This document shows positions 10,429-19,972 of a DNA stretch of 64,000 nucleotides, piece after piece. The stretch's first letter is position 1. Each line of letters begins with the position of its first letter. Origin of the DNA: Symbiodinium natans (lineage: Eukaryota; Sar; Dinophyceae; Suessiales; Symbiodiniaceae); contig CAJNDS010000246.1 of NCBI GenBank assembly GCA_905221605.1, forward strand, positions 123,554-187,553, given 5' to 3'. A model generated the notes under the pieces. That model was not told the DNA's origin and made no database searches. It saw only the letters and a list, made by a program, of their open reading frames with translations. A program made the translations under genes and the position numbers.

Positions 10429-13400
10429 TCAGTTCCTTCCAGGATTTTCAGAAGCTTGGATTTTCAACACCTCTGCCTCCAGAACTGGCGCAGGTTCCAC
10501 CGGCGCAGAGTCTTCCTCCTCGAAGTTAGCGACTGCGTCGCCTAACCATTCTCCGACACCAGCACCTTCATCTGCCACCTGATCTTCCACCTCATCCGCA
10601 TCTTCCTCCTTTTCTGGAGGGCGACCCACATTGGGATCCAACATTGGAAATTGATACACACCAATAACAGCGTGTCGTGGCTTCTGCTGGTGAGCATCCT
10701 TTGAACACTTGTATGGACCAGCTAAGTCCAATGATAAAGTGTAAGCATCCCCACGCTTTCGCCTCAAATGGCGACGCTCTTTTCCAGCAGCAGACACACA
10801 GATTTGACAATCACGTCTGAAGGGAATATGCCCCCTTAGGCAATGGTCACGGAAAGCTCGCTCCTCAGTCGTCAACCTCCGTAACGTCCCTTCTCGTTCT
10901 TCTTTTTGTAACACCGCAGCTTCCCGTTCAGCATCGCTCTCATGCAACCATTGTGCCAACCTGTGACGTATTCTTTTAACCAATCCAAACGCCCATCGCG
11001 CCCATATAGAGGATTGTCCAATACGCTCTTCCAGGGTAGAAGCGAATGTTGCTGACCACGGAACAACCACGCGAACTTGTTCTAACGATTCCCATAGTTC
11101 CATATCAGACACCAGGAAAGTCGTAGGTTTCACCAGAGCATGTCCCAACGCTCCTTGATCAAAGTGTGCAGCGTGCATTCCATAACGCTCACAAAAGCTT
11201 TTCACCTCTGGCCAACTCCAGAAGGTAGGACTTGAGAGCCCTTCCTGAGAACCATCCACCAGATCCTCAGCACTCAAGACCGTCTTGCCGTTCTGAGAGA
11301 AATCTTTCCCTATGAGTTCAGGGTCCCCAGGGCTTTCCATGCCAAAAAAGACAGAACTCCCATTGATGACTTCAGCAGTTCCACACCTTGAATGCACCGC
11401 CACGTCATATAGGAAAAGCATCTTCAGAAGTAAAACACCATCCTTTTGAGCTAATTCTTGATGTGGCCAAGGAAGACTTTTTAACCCCAACCGTTCAGGT
11501 CCACAGCGTCGGCGTAATACAGGTGGACCACCGTCTTCACCTCTCAACCTTGACACTGTCCTGCATGGAGGTCCTCCCACCACAGCAACCACCTTTCCTT
11601 CAGCCGCCAGATGCAGAAGATACTTCCAGACGCTCGAATTATGTAGGTCACCGCCTTTTGTCAAATCCAGCTCCAGTACCTCCACATCCCGACTGGGAAA
11701 ATGCCATTTTTGTTTTCCCGAAAACAGGTGTACCACCACCCTTTTTGCTCGTGCCAGCCGTCTCCTTTTATGACGGTTGAAAGGCAACGCCGCAATATCT
11801 CCACGTGGCAACAGCTCCATCAGCATATTTTCTGGTATATCCCCATAATACCACCGAAGAAATCTCCAGCATGCCTGGACGAACTCCTCCTCATTCGCTG
11901 ACGCTGTCCGCGCTGCGCTTTGCAACGACGTTTTTACAGCCACCTCGTTGTCCGTATTCGGACACCCTTGAACCATACGTGCCACCTTCAAAGCTTGCTT
12001 TGGTGAGCACCAATCCATTTCATCAATGATCTGAAGCGCCACCTCCTTTTCCAAACAAGGGCACCCATTCAGATCACGAACGCGAAGTTCCCCCAGAACA
12101 GGATGTGAGGCTGTGCACTTGCCACCACGCCACTGAACTCTGAGACCAACCAAGGCGCTCGCTTTGCCAATTGGCACTAGTGGATCTACCATTTCAGGAG
12201 TTACCAGGGTCCCACCTGGGGTTATACACATCTCCCGAGATCCAACAGCTAAAGACACCAACACCTTTTGCTGCGGAAGCTGTTCTCCAGGACGAAGTGA
12301 TCTGAGAGGATGCGATGCTCCCGAGTCCAACATGCCCATTCCCGAACACTCATTGGTGTCAGAAACCCTGGCCACATGTAGAACGCATACTCCTCGGCCT
12401 TCTCCCTGCTTCGGCAACAACGTGGCATCCGACGAACCGACTCCACAGTCCGCCCTTCCATTCCTCCATTGAGAATGGGACCAAGACGCACGCTGCCTTT
12501 CAGCATGCAAAACCATTTTTTCAGCTGTTTTGTAATCCATAACCAAACAGCCATGTTCAAACCACAAGAGCTGGTCCAGCGAAGATTTTGCACCCACGTG
12601 ACACATCCCATTGATCACCGTGAGGTTCGCCCCAAACTCCAAAATCAACCAGAGAGGGATAATCAGGGGCCCATTGTCTTCCCTAATCAACGTCCCTTTC
12701 TCTGTAATCCTCATTGCCACACCACCAAGCGCGCTTTGCACCATAACAGTAGTGTCGGGTAAACATTCCCATGGAAAAAGCGTCCGCACAAGATGCGTAG
12801 CAGCCGTATCCACCAACGCCACTCTCCCTTCCTGCTGAAACAATCCAGATCCACATAACATTCGAACACTGGGATCCCCGCTCGAGGCTGACTGCGCTGA
12901 TGACAGCTTCATAGATTTCAGCACTTCCAACGCTTCAGCAAGGACTTGATTGGGTGTTGATGGTGATGAGGGACTTGCAGAACCTTTATCCAATCCCGCA
13001 CTAGCCGTCTCATCTCCCCCTTCAGCTACCTCTGCCTTTTTGGCATTTCCCCATTTCGCACCTTTGCCGCCCTTTCCCCCTTTGGGAGAATTCCCTTTAG
13101 ATCTGCTTCTCTCAGGGTTTGAGTCCACGAAGGAACTTGCACCATCCTTATATGGACATTGCGGCTGCAAATGGCCAACGGCCCCACACTCAAAACATCT
13201 TCCTCGCTCAAGGGAGTCTTTGTCATGGCGGAATTTACAGCGGGATCCGAACTTGCAACCTGCATCGGTCTTCCCATATATCCAACAGAAAGGACGTTCA
13301 CCATCTCCGCTGTACCTTTTTCCTTTCCCTTTGCCTTTGTCACCCTCCTCTGTCTCGTCACCAGTTCCCTTTTGGGCCTTATTTAACCTGGCCCTTTTCT

Positions 13401-15396
13401 TGGCGTCCGAGTCCTGCTTCACCTCTTGTTCACCAGCACTATGCAATAGCAGTTCAAACTCTGCCTGCAACATTTCAGCTAGTGGTGTCGCAGTTTCAGA
13501 GGTCGGCGAGTAGTCCACCCCCAATTTCTCCCGAAAGGATGCCACTCTGAAATGCACCGTAGGGTGTTTTGCCAGCAACGCGGATGATAAAGCATCCAAT
13601 CCCTTGATAAGCAAGGTAGCGTCTGGCTCGGATGCTCGCAGCTCCCTTAATCGGGAACGCCATTGCGCCCATTGTCGCACTCCCTTAATAGCCTCTGAGA
13701 TCGAGGTTGCTGAAGATGGTTGCACCAAGAAGTTCAACATTGTGCTGCGCTCATTTGCTCCACCTGGTTGGTAGACCGTCAGCAATTTGTAAAATATCAT
13801 CACCGACCCCAACATTCGAGTGGAAACAATCTCGGTCTTCAATCTCTCCGGGATCGCCTGTAGCAGCAAAGACACCGCTCTCTGCTCCAACAAAACATGC
13901 GCAGTTTGAACCACTTTGAGCCCTTCTAGCTCAGCCTTGATGCCCAACCTTTCCAGCGGAGAAACACTCAACCATTTGGCATACGCTTGATACGCCTTTG
14001 AATAGACGCATTGCCACCACACTCCTCCTGTATCTGTCAGCGAAGACAACATTGGTTCGATCATTGCGATCCAATCACCCAGTGCTGTCGGATTGCTTGG
14101 TGTGTAGTCTGCCAAAGTTGGAAGGCTCATCACATGCTTCCCGAGAGCCTCCGGACGTTCGGTTCCAGAACTATCACCAGTGATTGGCGTACCGCGTGGC
14201 ACCACTGCTCCAGGAGGTAAGCTGACCCTTCCACCAGGCCCTTGAGGTAGTCCATGTCCTATACCAGGCGTAACAGCTGTGAGCGGAACCTTTTCTAATT
14301 CCAACTTCCCAGCGACCATTTTCCACCGATGCGGAACCTCATCCACCATTGTATATCCACCCGATCCTGCTGAGTTCTCTTGCATTGCAGTTTCCCGAGC
14401 TGAAACAAAACCGGGCTGGTTCCCCGCAGGTGCGACAGAACCATCAACGCCTGATGGCACGGAAGTAATCGGAACATGTGTTAAACCAGGTGGTCCACCT
14501 GCATATCCACCACTTGCAGGACCTCCCGTGGGGTAATTCAATGGAGGCAATCTGGAGGGTTTCTTCCCTTCAGCCACATGCATCATTGGCACTTCTTTTT
14601 CGTCCTCCACATGAACATCCCCCTTCCTGGACCCAGGCAAGGATTGAAGATCACAACCCTTTGGCAGGTCGTAGCCCTCAATAGGCAGCCATGTCCCATC
14701 AGGCAACACAGTCCAAAAACCACCCATACCATCCGTGTAGAAAACTTGTCCTGGCAGGTACTGCTTCTCTGGAGTCATTCCTAGAGGATATGCCGTGTTT
14801 GCGTCCACCACTCCAGAGCTCCGTGCCCTTGAAGCTGACCCAGATGCAGCAGAGGTATAGCTTTTTTCCTCCACCCGATGCAACCTGTTCCCCAGCTCCT
14901 TTGTCTGCACAAGCAACTCTTTCAGCGCACGCTTCACCACCGCCATATCTTCAGATTGCTCTTCACCACTAACATCAGGAATGAGTTCTTCGTCGGCTTG
15001 CACTCCACCAATAGTACCTCGTTCCATTTGTCCCATTAAGCCTGACGATGGTCTCTCAACAGGTGCAGGTTCCTGACCCAAAAGATCTTGCAGCGAAGGC
15101 GGTCTTCTCGTACCTTCACCACTCCTGTCCCCTCCGCTCGCGGGAAGACTTGCCGGCCTTGACTGCCTAAGTCTCATTTCTTCTTGAGCCCGCTCGCTCC
15201 AGAAAGGATTTGCTGCTTGAACCGGAACCACTTCGTTTTCCACCTGAGGCGTTGGTTGTATCATTGCAACCTCCCTACCATCTGTCAGTGCTTGTACCAT
15301 TTGTTGTCGATCTTCACCCCCATCACCACGATTTCCTTCGGCTTCATTGGCCGTTGGCGACAGTCCAGGCTCAGAGCGACGCCGCATCATGTCCAT
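10429..15396 (-). CDS. Copia-like gag, tandem proteases, methyltransferase-like domain, integrase N-terminus
   Basis: I chose the first ATG (15396); the frame is open about ten codons further but only from a TTG. The N-terminal third is gag-like (Pro/Ser-rich, then helical). At 13292-13154 a CCCH finger (CKFGSRCKFRH) is followed by a CCHC knuckle (CFECGAVGHLQPQC) for RNA binding. Two retropepsin-like repeats follow: one with LVDTAATHLVRTL (near 12820) and one with MLDSGASHPLRSL (near 12330). At about 11750-11030 is a C5-methyltransferase-like domain: HLFSG, GGPPCRTVSRLR (Cys codon 11565-11563), FFGMESPGDPE and GALGHALVKPT. The integrase zinc region (DHCLRGHIP, DCQIC) and first catalytic Asp (LSLDLAGPY) end the frame. 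The TGA at 10431-10429 follows PGRN and interrupts the integrase. Confidence 0.9.
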   Translation of the reverse strand: MDMMRRRSEPGLSPTANEAEGNRGDGGEDRQQMVQALTDGREVAMIQPTPQVENEVVPVQAANPFWSERAQEEMRLRQSRPASLPASGGDRSGEGTRRPPSLQDLLGQEPAPVERPSSGLMGQMERGTIGGVQADEELIPDVSGEEQSEDMAVVKRALKELLVQTKELGNRLHRVEEKSYTSAASGSASRARSSGVVDANTAYPLGMTPEKQYLPGQVFYTDGMGGFWTVLPDGTWLPIEGYDLPKGCDLQSLPGSRKGDVHVEDEKEVPMMHVAEGKKPSRLPPLNYPTGGPASGGYAGGPPGLTHVPITSVPSGVDGSVAPAGNQPGFVSARETAMQENSAGSGGYTMVDEVPHRWKMVAGKLELEKVPLTAVTPGIGHGLPQGPGGRVSLPPGAVVPRGTPITGDSSGTERPEALGKHVMSLPTLADYTPSNPTALGDWIAMIEPMLSSLTDTGGVWWQCVYSKAYQAYAKWLSVSPLERLGIKAELEGLKVVQTAHVLLEQRAVSLLLQAIPERLKTEIVSTRMLGSVMIFYKLLTVYQPGGANERSTMLNFLVQPSSATSISEAIKGVRQWAQWRSRLRELRASEPDATLLIKGLDALSSALLAKHPTVHFRVASFREKLGVDYSPTSETATPLAEMLQAEFELLLHSAGEQEVKQDSDAKKRARLNKAQKGTGDETEEGDKGKGKGKRYSGDGERPFCWIYGKTDAGCKFGSRCKFRHDKDSLERGRCFECGAVGHLQPQCPYKDGASSFVDSNPERSRSKGNSPKGGKGGKGAKWGNAKKAEVAEGGDETASAGLDKGSASPSSPSTPNQVLAEALEVLKSMKLSSAQSASSGDPSVRMLCGSGLFQQEGRVALVDTAATHLVRTLFPWECLPDTTVMVQSALGGVAMRITEKGTLIREDNGPLIIPLWLILEFGANLTVINGMCHVGAKSSLDQLLWFEHGCLVMDYKTAEKMVLHAERQRASWSHSQWRNGRADCGVGSSDATLLPKQGEGRGVCVLHVARVSDTNECSGMGMLDSGASHPLRSLRPGEQLPQQKVLVSLAVGSREMCITPGGTLVTPEMVDPLVPIGKASALVGLRVQWRGGKCTASHPVLGELRVRDLNGCPCLEKEVALQIIDEMDWCSPKQALKVARMVQGCPNTDNEVAVKTSLQSAARTASANEEEFVQACWRFLRWYYGDIPENMLMELLPRGDIAALPFNRHKRRRLARAKRVVVHLFSGKQKWHFPSRDVEVLELDLTKGGDLHNSSVWKYLLHLAAEGKVVAVVGGPPCRTVSRLRGEDGGPPVLRRRCGPERLGLKSLPWPHQELAQKDGVLLLKMLFLYDVAVHSRCGTAEVINGSSVFFGMESPGDPELIGKDFSQNGKTVLSAEDLVDGSQEGLSSPTFWSWPEVKSFCERYGMHAAHFDQGALGHALVKPTTFLVSDMELWESLEQVRVVVPWSATFASTLEERIGQSSIWARWAFGLVKRIRHRLAQWLHESDAEREAAVLQKEEREGTLRRLTTEERAFRDHCLRGHIPFRRDCQICVSAAGKERRHLRRKRGDAYTLSLDLAGPYKCSKDAHQQKPRHAVIGVYQFPMLDPNVGRPPEKEEDADEVEDQVADEGAGVGEWLGDAVANFEEEDSAPVEPAPVLEAEVLKIQASENPGRN

Positions 15397-15445
15397 GGCG
15401 TTAAACAAACGAAAAATCTTTACCAATCCGCAGGAAGCCTAATTT

Positions 15446-15457
15446 GGGCTCATAACC
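15446..15457 (-). promoter_or_regulatory. Primer-binding site for half-tRNA initiator Met
   Basis: Directly inside the 5' LTR the element reads GGTTATGAGCCC. Its complement GGGCTCATAACC is the anticodon arm of initiator tRNA-Met (CAU anticodon with its loop and part of the stem), not the CCA end. Drosophila copia uses the same device, priming with a 5' half of initiator tRNA-Met cleaved in the anticodon arm. Complementarity may extend one or two further bases. Confidence 0.85.
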
Positions 15458-15686
15458 TACGGGGGGCAACCGAAGGAGGACAGGGAACAAAACAGTCAAC
15501 CCCAACAGAAGCCCTTAATACCCCTGGAACAACCAACAACCGAACAGCAAGACCCCAAACCAAGGGCACACTTTTTACGGAATCTTCGACCGCTTTGGTC
15601 ATGGCTTGAGCCAAAGAATACCGGGTTCATTGACCCTTCAACTTCCAATACCAACTCCTTTCTACAATACCAATTGCAGCTCCGCA
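15458..15686 (-). repeat. 5' LTR of the copia-like element
   Basis: The second 229-bp LTR; one mismatch to the 5786-6014 copy. It should hold the element's promoter. The spliced-leader-like TTTGGCTCAAG is at 15615-15605 on the element's strand. Confidence 0.95.
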
Positions 15687-15691
15687 TAGGG
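15687..15691. repeat. Target-site duplication TAGGG (right)
   Basis: This matches 5781-5785. Removing the element restores TTTAGGG running into GCTTCATGG, the edge of the telomeric tract. Confidence 0.9.
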
Positions 15692-16137
15692 CTTCATGGC
15701 TTAAAGCCCTGAAGCCTTTCCTATAGAGACCCCTGAGCACTTAAGCCCCAAAGCCCTTCGCTTCTCAAGCCCTTAGGTCCGAAAATCCTGCAGACCCTAA
15801 ACCCCAACCGCAAACAGGCATCGCACACAAGGAAGCCGCAAGCCACACTACGTTGAGCTACATTGAGCAGAAAAGCCTGCCAGTGCTGATGTCTGGAGAA
15901 ACTGGACGGAACCACCCCCCTCCCCCCCCCACCCATCTGGCACGAACTCGAAAGAGAAACGCCGGAAGACATGCGGCAACAACGCGAAAAGACCTGAAGA
16001 CACATGGCAACAACTCCAAAAGACCTGAAAACAAGCAAGCCCGCGGGTCAATTGGTAGGGCGTTAGCATGAACAAGGCTGTGGAACAAGAGTGAAAGAGA
16101 TGAATGGTGCGGTTTCTCGCTCGCCGCTGATGCTGGT
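15692..16137. other. Spacer, no gene recognised
   Basis: The start has degenerate AAGCCC/CCTAAACCCC motifs reminiscent of eroded telomeric DNA, then a C-rich run (about 15917-15932). At 16038-16068 there is a fragment resembling a tRNA 5' half (GGGTCAATTGGTAGGGCG). It has no acceptor or T-arm partner. Confidence 0.5.
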
Positions 16138-17740
16138 TTGCCCCACGCTTGCAGACACCAAGGCGGTGGGACCCGCACCCTTCGACACGTGCCGCCAGCT
16201 GCCAGGTACTTGTGGGGCCGGGTTTTAGCCTTGGCGGATGTGGCTCAGCGCAACGACCTTAATTCCTCATGCTCCCGCAATGCGTTCTTGGAGCGCCTCC
16301 GCGAGGAGGCAAGCGCCGCCGCAAGGCTATCGCTACCGTGGACCGACTCCAGCGGTGGAGTGAGGGCGAGCGCGCCTCACTGCATGTGGCAGGACAGACA
16401 TGTGGTTCTGGCTCGCTCACCCCGACAGCTTACGCCGGAGCAAAAGCATGAGTTTGCGGTGGAACTAGGCTTTGACCGGAAGGCCTGCAACGCCTTGCTT
16501 GCCACTGGCCTGTGCCCTGACCACCTGAACACGGCAGCGGCGCTTCGAATCTTGCGCCCGACCCAGCCCACGCCGGATGTGGCCTTTGATGACCTGCTGA
16601 AAGTGCTCCGGATCTGGTTGGCAAGGCACTTCGGCAGTTGCCTGCTGACACTGCCCCGGGGCCATGTGGCCTGCGAGTGCAGCACCTTCGGGTTGCGCTC
16701 AAGTCGCGGGTGGGGTAAGGCCGACGATTGCCGTCGGGGAAATTATGATGGTCCGCGATGAGGCTCGGGCTGGCCTCGACCTGACCATCTTCTACCTAGA
16801 TGATGGCGTCATCGCAGCAGACGTCGCCCCTGGCCTACTTGCAACGTCGGGGAGCGGCCGTTGGCCTCGCCCCCAACTTGGCAAAGTGCGAGGTGATTGC
16901 GGTTGGTCGACTTGACCCGAGTTCCCTCGTGCTCGCCTACCTGCTGAGCTTCTTCGTGGGCCAGATGGTTTTTGCCGGTAAAGTGGAACCTTGCTGTGCA
17001 GAGACGCGGGGGATGGAAGAGTGCAAAGTCAGTCATGCGGTATGAGAAGTCGGCCCGCCTGGGAGCCGCCTTCCAGGAGCTGCCGCTGAGACCATTGCGG
17101 GTGGTGCGAAGAACATCTAGGGGATGTCGTCCTGGGCCGGCTGCTAGCAGAGCCCCCTCCATGATGCCCAAACACCGCCGCAGGTACTTCCTCGGCGCTG
17201 GAGGAGTTAGCAGAAGGTGGAGGACTTGCGCCACCTTGCTTCAGCTTTTCAGTCGCAAAGGATCGCGCAGGTGTCACCCGAACCAGTCAGACTCCGTGGG
17301 GAGTGGACGGTCTCCCTACTGCCGAACCGCAGAGACTTGCCGTCGGGAATGCTCCACCTTCCGTGGTGCTTGGAAAACCCCGAGTCAAGCAAGCTTTGGT
17401 TTTTGCCCGCGCTGCATCGCCTGCTTCGTATGTCCCATGTGCGTGCTGTCACGATCGACTTCTGCCAACACGGATCTCCGTGGCGTAAAAGAACCAAGCT
17501 TGTTTTCGGCAACCTTGACCGGCAGGACACACTTCGCCTATGTCATCGCCGATGTGCAGCGCCCCCAGGTTGGTGCTCCAGGACTGGGCCGGCACGCACG
17601 CCTTTCAGGACGCGCGCCTGATGGGCGCCCTCGAACCGCCGTGGCCCTGCCCTATGCAGCCTTGCTCTGCGCTGACTTGTCGTTCGTCTTGTCATCGCCA
17701 TATTTGACTACTGATCCAACAACTTTGTGGTTCACATCCT
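16138..17740 (+). pseudogene. Decayed non-LTR-type reverse transcriptase and methyltransferase-like fragment
   Basis: Coding signals continue across several frames. At about 16764-16815 FYLDDGVIAADV matches the RT active-site block. In the next frame LAYLQRRGAAVGLAP and NLAKCEVIAVG match the sequence that follows it in LINE-like dinoflagellate RTs. Between 17217 and 17621 one frame holds LENPESSKLWFLP and DFCQHGSPWRKRTK, then a Cys-rich CAAPPGWCSRTG. These resemble motif VI (ENP) and the (D)C-x-x-G-x-P-x-x-R block of C5-methyltransferase-like domains found in retroelement proteins. The upstream part (16138-16761) has ordinary composition but no recognisable domain. Frames change at least twice, so the gene is dead. 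Whether RT and methyltransferase-like parts belonged to one protein is inferred from order and spacing. Confidence 0.6.
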
Positions 17741-18179
17741 GATTTGGGGGATGACTTGGGAGGTGTTGGGGTCTCTTTGAGTGTTCTGAGCTTCTGGCCT
17801 CCTTCGAGAAGTTCCTCCCTTGCATGAAGGCAATGTTTGAGAGCTTCTACGGCTAGTCGCTCCCTCAAAGAGTTCGTCTTTGGAAGCATCTTACTTCTGT
17901 TCTCTTAGTGTCACCTCAGCAAGAACCCAGCCAAAGACTCGAGCGCTCCACCGCCACAAAAGGTGTGTTTGCAGGAAGTATGCTCTGTTGGTGGGCGGAG
18001 CGGGCAGGGAATGCTGAAGCCGGGTCTTCTGCTGCCTCAGAAACGAGATTGGCCAGTCTGACCCGCGCCCAGCCGATGTGATTATCCCCTTTCCAGCTGC
18101 GCTTGATATCGCCGTCACGGCGCCACAGCGGCCGGAAACCTTGACTGCTGCATCACAGGTGGTGGCGGCTTCAGAGGCC
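17741..18179. other. Spacer, no gene recognised
   Basis: A helical-looking minus-strand open stretch (17692-17889, with residues like LRERLAVEALKHCL) is the only coding-like signal. No family is recognised and no start or splice context supports it. Confidence 0.5.
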
Positions 18180-18351
18180 AAGCTTCTCCAAGTTATCTAA
18201 GTGTACCTGTGATTGTTCGTGCTGTTGAAGTTGAATTAGAATCAGAAGGCCGTTAACTCGCTATATTGTATATTAGTAGAAATATTTTAAGGGGCTGCGC
18301 CCATGGGCGGGCAGCGCAGGCAGAAGCGCGGGGCGAGCAGTTTCTAAGCAT

Positions 18352-18520
18352 TTTGAGGCCCCTAAACTCCCTTAAAATCTCTAAGCGTTTGAGGCTCCTC
18401 AACCCCCTCAAAGTTTCCAAGCATTTTCAGGCCCCTAAACTCCCTTCAAATCTCTAAGCGTTTGAGGCTCCTAGACTCCCTTAAAGTTTCTAAGCACTTT
18501 ATAAGGCCCCTAAACTCCCT
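18352..18520. repeat. Degenerate tandem repeat, about 35-40 bp units
   Basis: Units alternate between AGGCCCCTAAACTCCCTT and TCTCTAAGCGTTTGAGGCTC with small variations. Confidence 0.7.
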
Positions 18521-18920
18521 TTTTCCTGCCCCAGGCTTAGACACGTCGCTTATGCCCGCCCTTTGGGGGGCATCATGCTCCTGATGCGCCCCCGGGGTCC
18601 CGCCCCGGGAGCCGCTGATGCTCCTGATGCGCGCCTGGGGGTCCGGGCTGGACCCGCTGATGCTCATGATGCGCGCCCTCTGGGGGCCTCCGTGGCGACG
18701 CAAAAAACCACGAAAAAAAAAAACCGTTCACCGGCGGCACGCGGGGGTCGGCGGCACTGGCGTCCGGCCTAATTCTGCTTCGCAGAAGGCCAGAGGCCAG
18801 CAAGGCTATTCCCGGGACGACCCGGGCTGAAAGGTCCGCATTTGCTCGGTCCTTTGGGGACCTCGCGCTGCCCGATTTAATGGCTACCGCCAGTGCCGCC
18901 GACCCCAAATTTTCCAAGGT

Positions 18921-18922
18921 GT

Positions 18923-19002
<80 letters not shown>
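18921..19002. repeat. Homopolymeric G tract of about 80 bp
   Basis: An uninterrupted run of G. The length is probably unreliable, because such runs are hard to sequence and assemble. Confidence 0.9.
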
Positions 19003-19945
19003 CGTTCCCGCCCCCCAACCCATCACCCTTTCTGGCCCCCAACCCCCATGATCCCCATGGACTGGCCCCATTCGATGATTTAAAGGCTCCAGTGCATGCC
19101 CCCACCCCCCCCACCCCCCCACCCACCACCCCCCCCCACTCCCTTTGTGCCCCAGGCCTCGAAGCCAATTCGCAAGGGCTCCACCACCCCCCCTCACCCC
19201 GCCCCACACACCCCCCCCCCCATCACCCCGTCTGGCCCCCAACCCCCATGATCCCCATCATGGACTGGCCCCATTAGATGATTTAAAGGGCTCCAGCGCA
19301 TGCCCGCCCCCCCCCCACCCCGCCTGTGCCCCATGCCCTTGAAGCTAATTCTTAAGGGCTCCAGTGCATGCCCGCGCCCCTCCGTTTTCCCCGCCCGCTC
19401 CCCCCCCCCCTTTCCATGCCCTTGAACCTAAGCTGAGTCTTAAGTGCTCCACCGAGCCCCCCCCTGAGTAGCCCCCCAGGCCCTCACCACCGCCCGTCCC
19501 CACCCACCTCCTTGCAGCCCAAGTCCCAGCCCACGCCCCCGCCCACCCCCTGGGTGAGGGTGGGGGGCACAGGGGTGGGGGGGTGGGCTGGGACTTGGGT
19601 GGGGCGGGGTGCAAGGAGGTAGGTGGGGACGGGCGGTGGGGGGAGCTTGAGGGGGCTGGGGGGGTGGGGGGGGTGGGTGGGCAAGGCTTGGGTGGGCTGT
19701 GTGGGGCGGCACTTGGGGGGGCGGGTGGGGGAGGGGACGGTGGGGTAGGGCGGGTGGGGGGGTGGGCGGACTTGGGCGGGTGGGGGAGTAGGTGGGGACG
19801 GGGTTGGGGGGGGTGGGGGGGGTGGGGGAGGCGGTGGAAAGAGGGGGCGCTGGAGACCGCTCAGGGGGACTTGGGCGGAAGACTCAGCCTAGGTTCAAGG
19901 GCATGGAAGGGGGGGTGGGTGGAGGGGGGGGGGCTGGGCCAGAGG

Positions 19946-19972
19946 TTTAGGGTTTAGGGTTTGGGTTTAGGG
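19946..19972 (+). repeat. Short telomere-like tract
   Basis: TTTAGGG units with one TTTGGG variant sit inside G-rich DNA of the palindrome insert. Confidence 0.7.

Larger units (their letters stand above)
5786..15686 (-). mobile_element. Ty1/copia-type LTR retrotransposon, complete ends
   Basis: A 9,901-bp minus-strand element is bounded by 229-bp direct LTRs that differ at one base (A at 5812, G at 15484) and by a TAGGG target-site duplication. Just inside the 5' LTR is a tRNA-Met-type primer site, and just inside the 3' LTR a purine tract. The domain order gag - protease - integrase - reverse transcriptase - RNase H is that of copia (Pseudoviridae). Extra domains are inserted: a methyltransferase-like region before integrase, a 2OG-dioxygenase-like region between integrase and RT, and a membrane/Cys-His tail after RNase H. 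The near-identical LTRs indicate recent insertion, yet the reading frame breaks at about 10435, about 10311 and about 7062. This copy therefore needed another's proteins to move, was damaged afterwards, uses frameshifting, or contains sequencing errors. Confidence 0.95.

Noticed and set aside
16038-16085. tRNA-like 5' half
   Set aside because: Resembles a D-arm region but has no anticodon stem, T-arm or acceptor partner.
18880-19957. Long Gly/Pro open frames
   Set aside because: They translate homopolymer and G- or C-rich runs.
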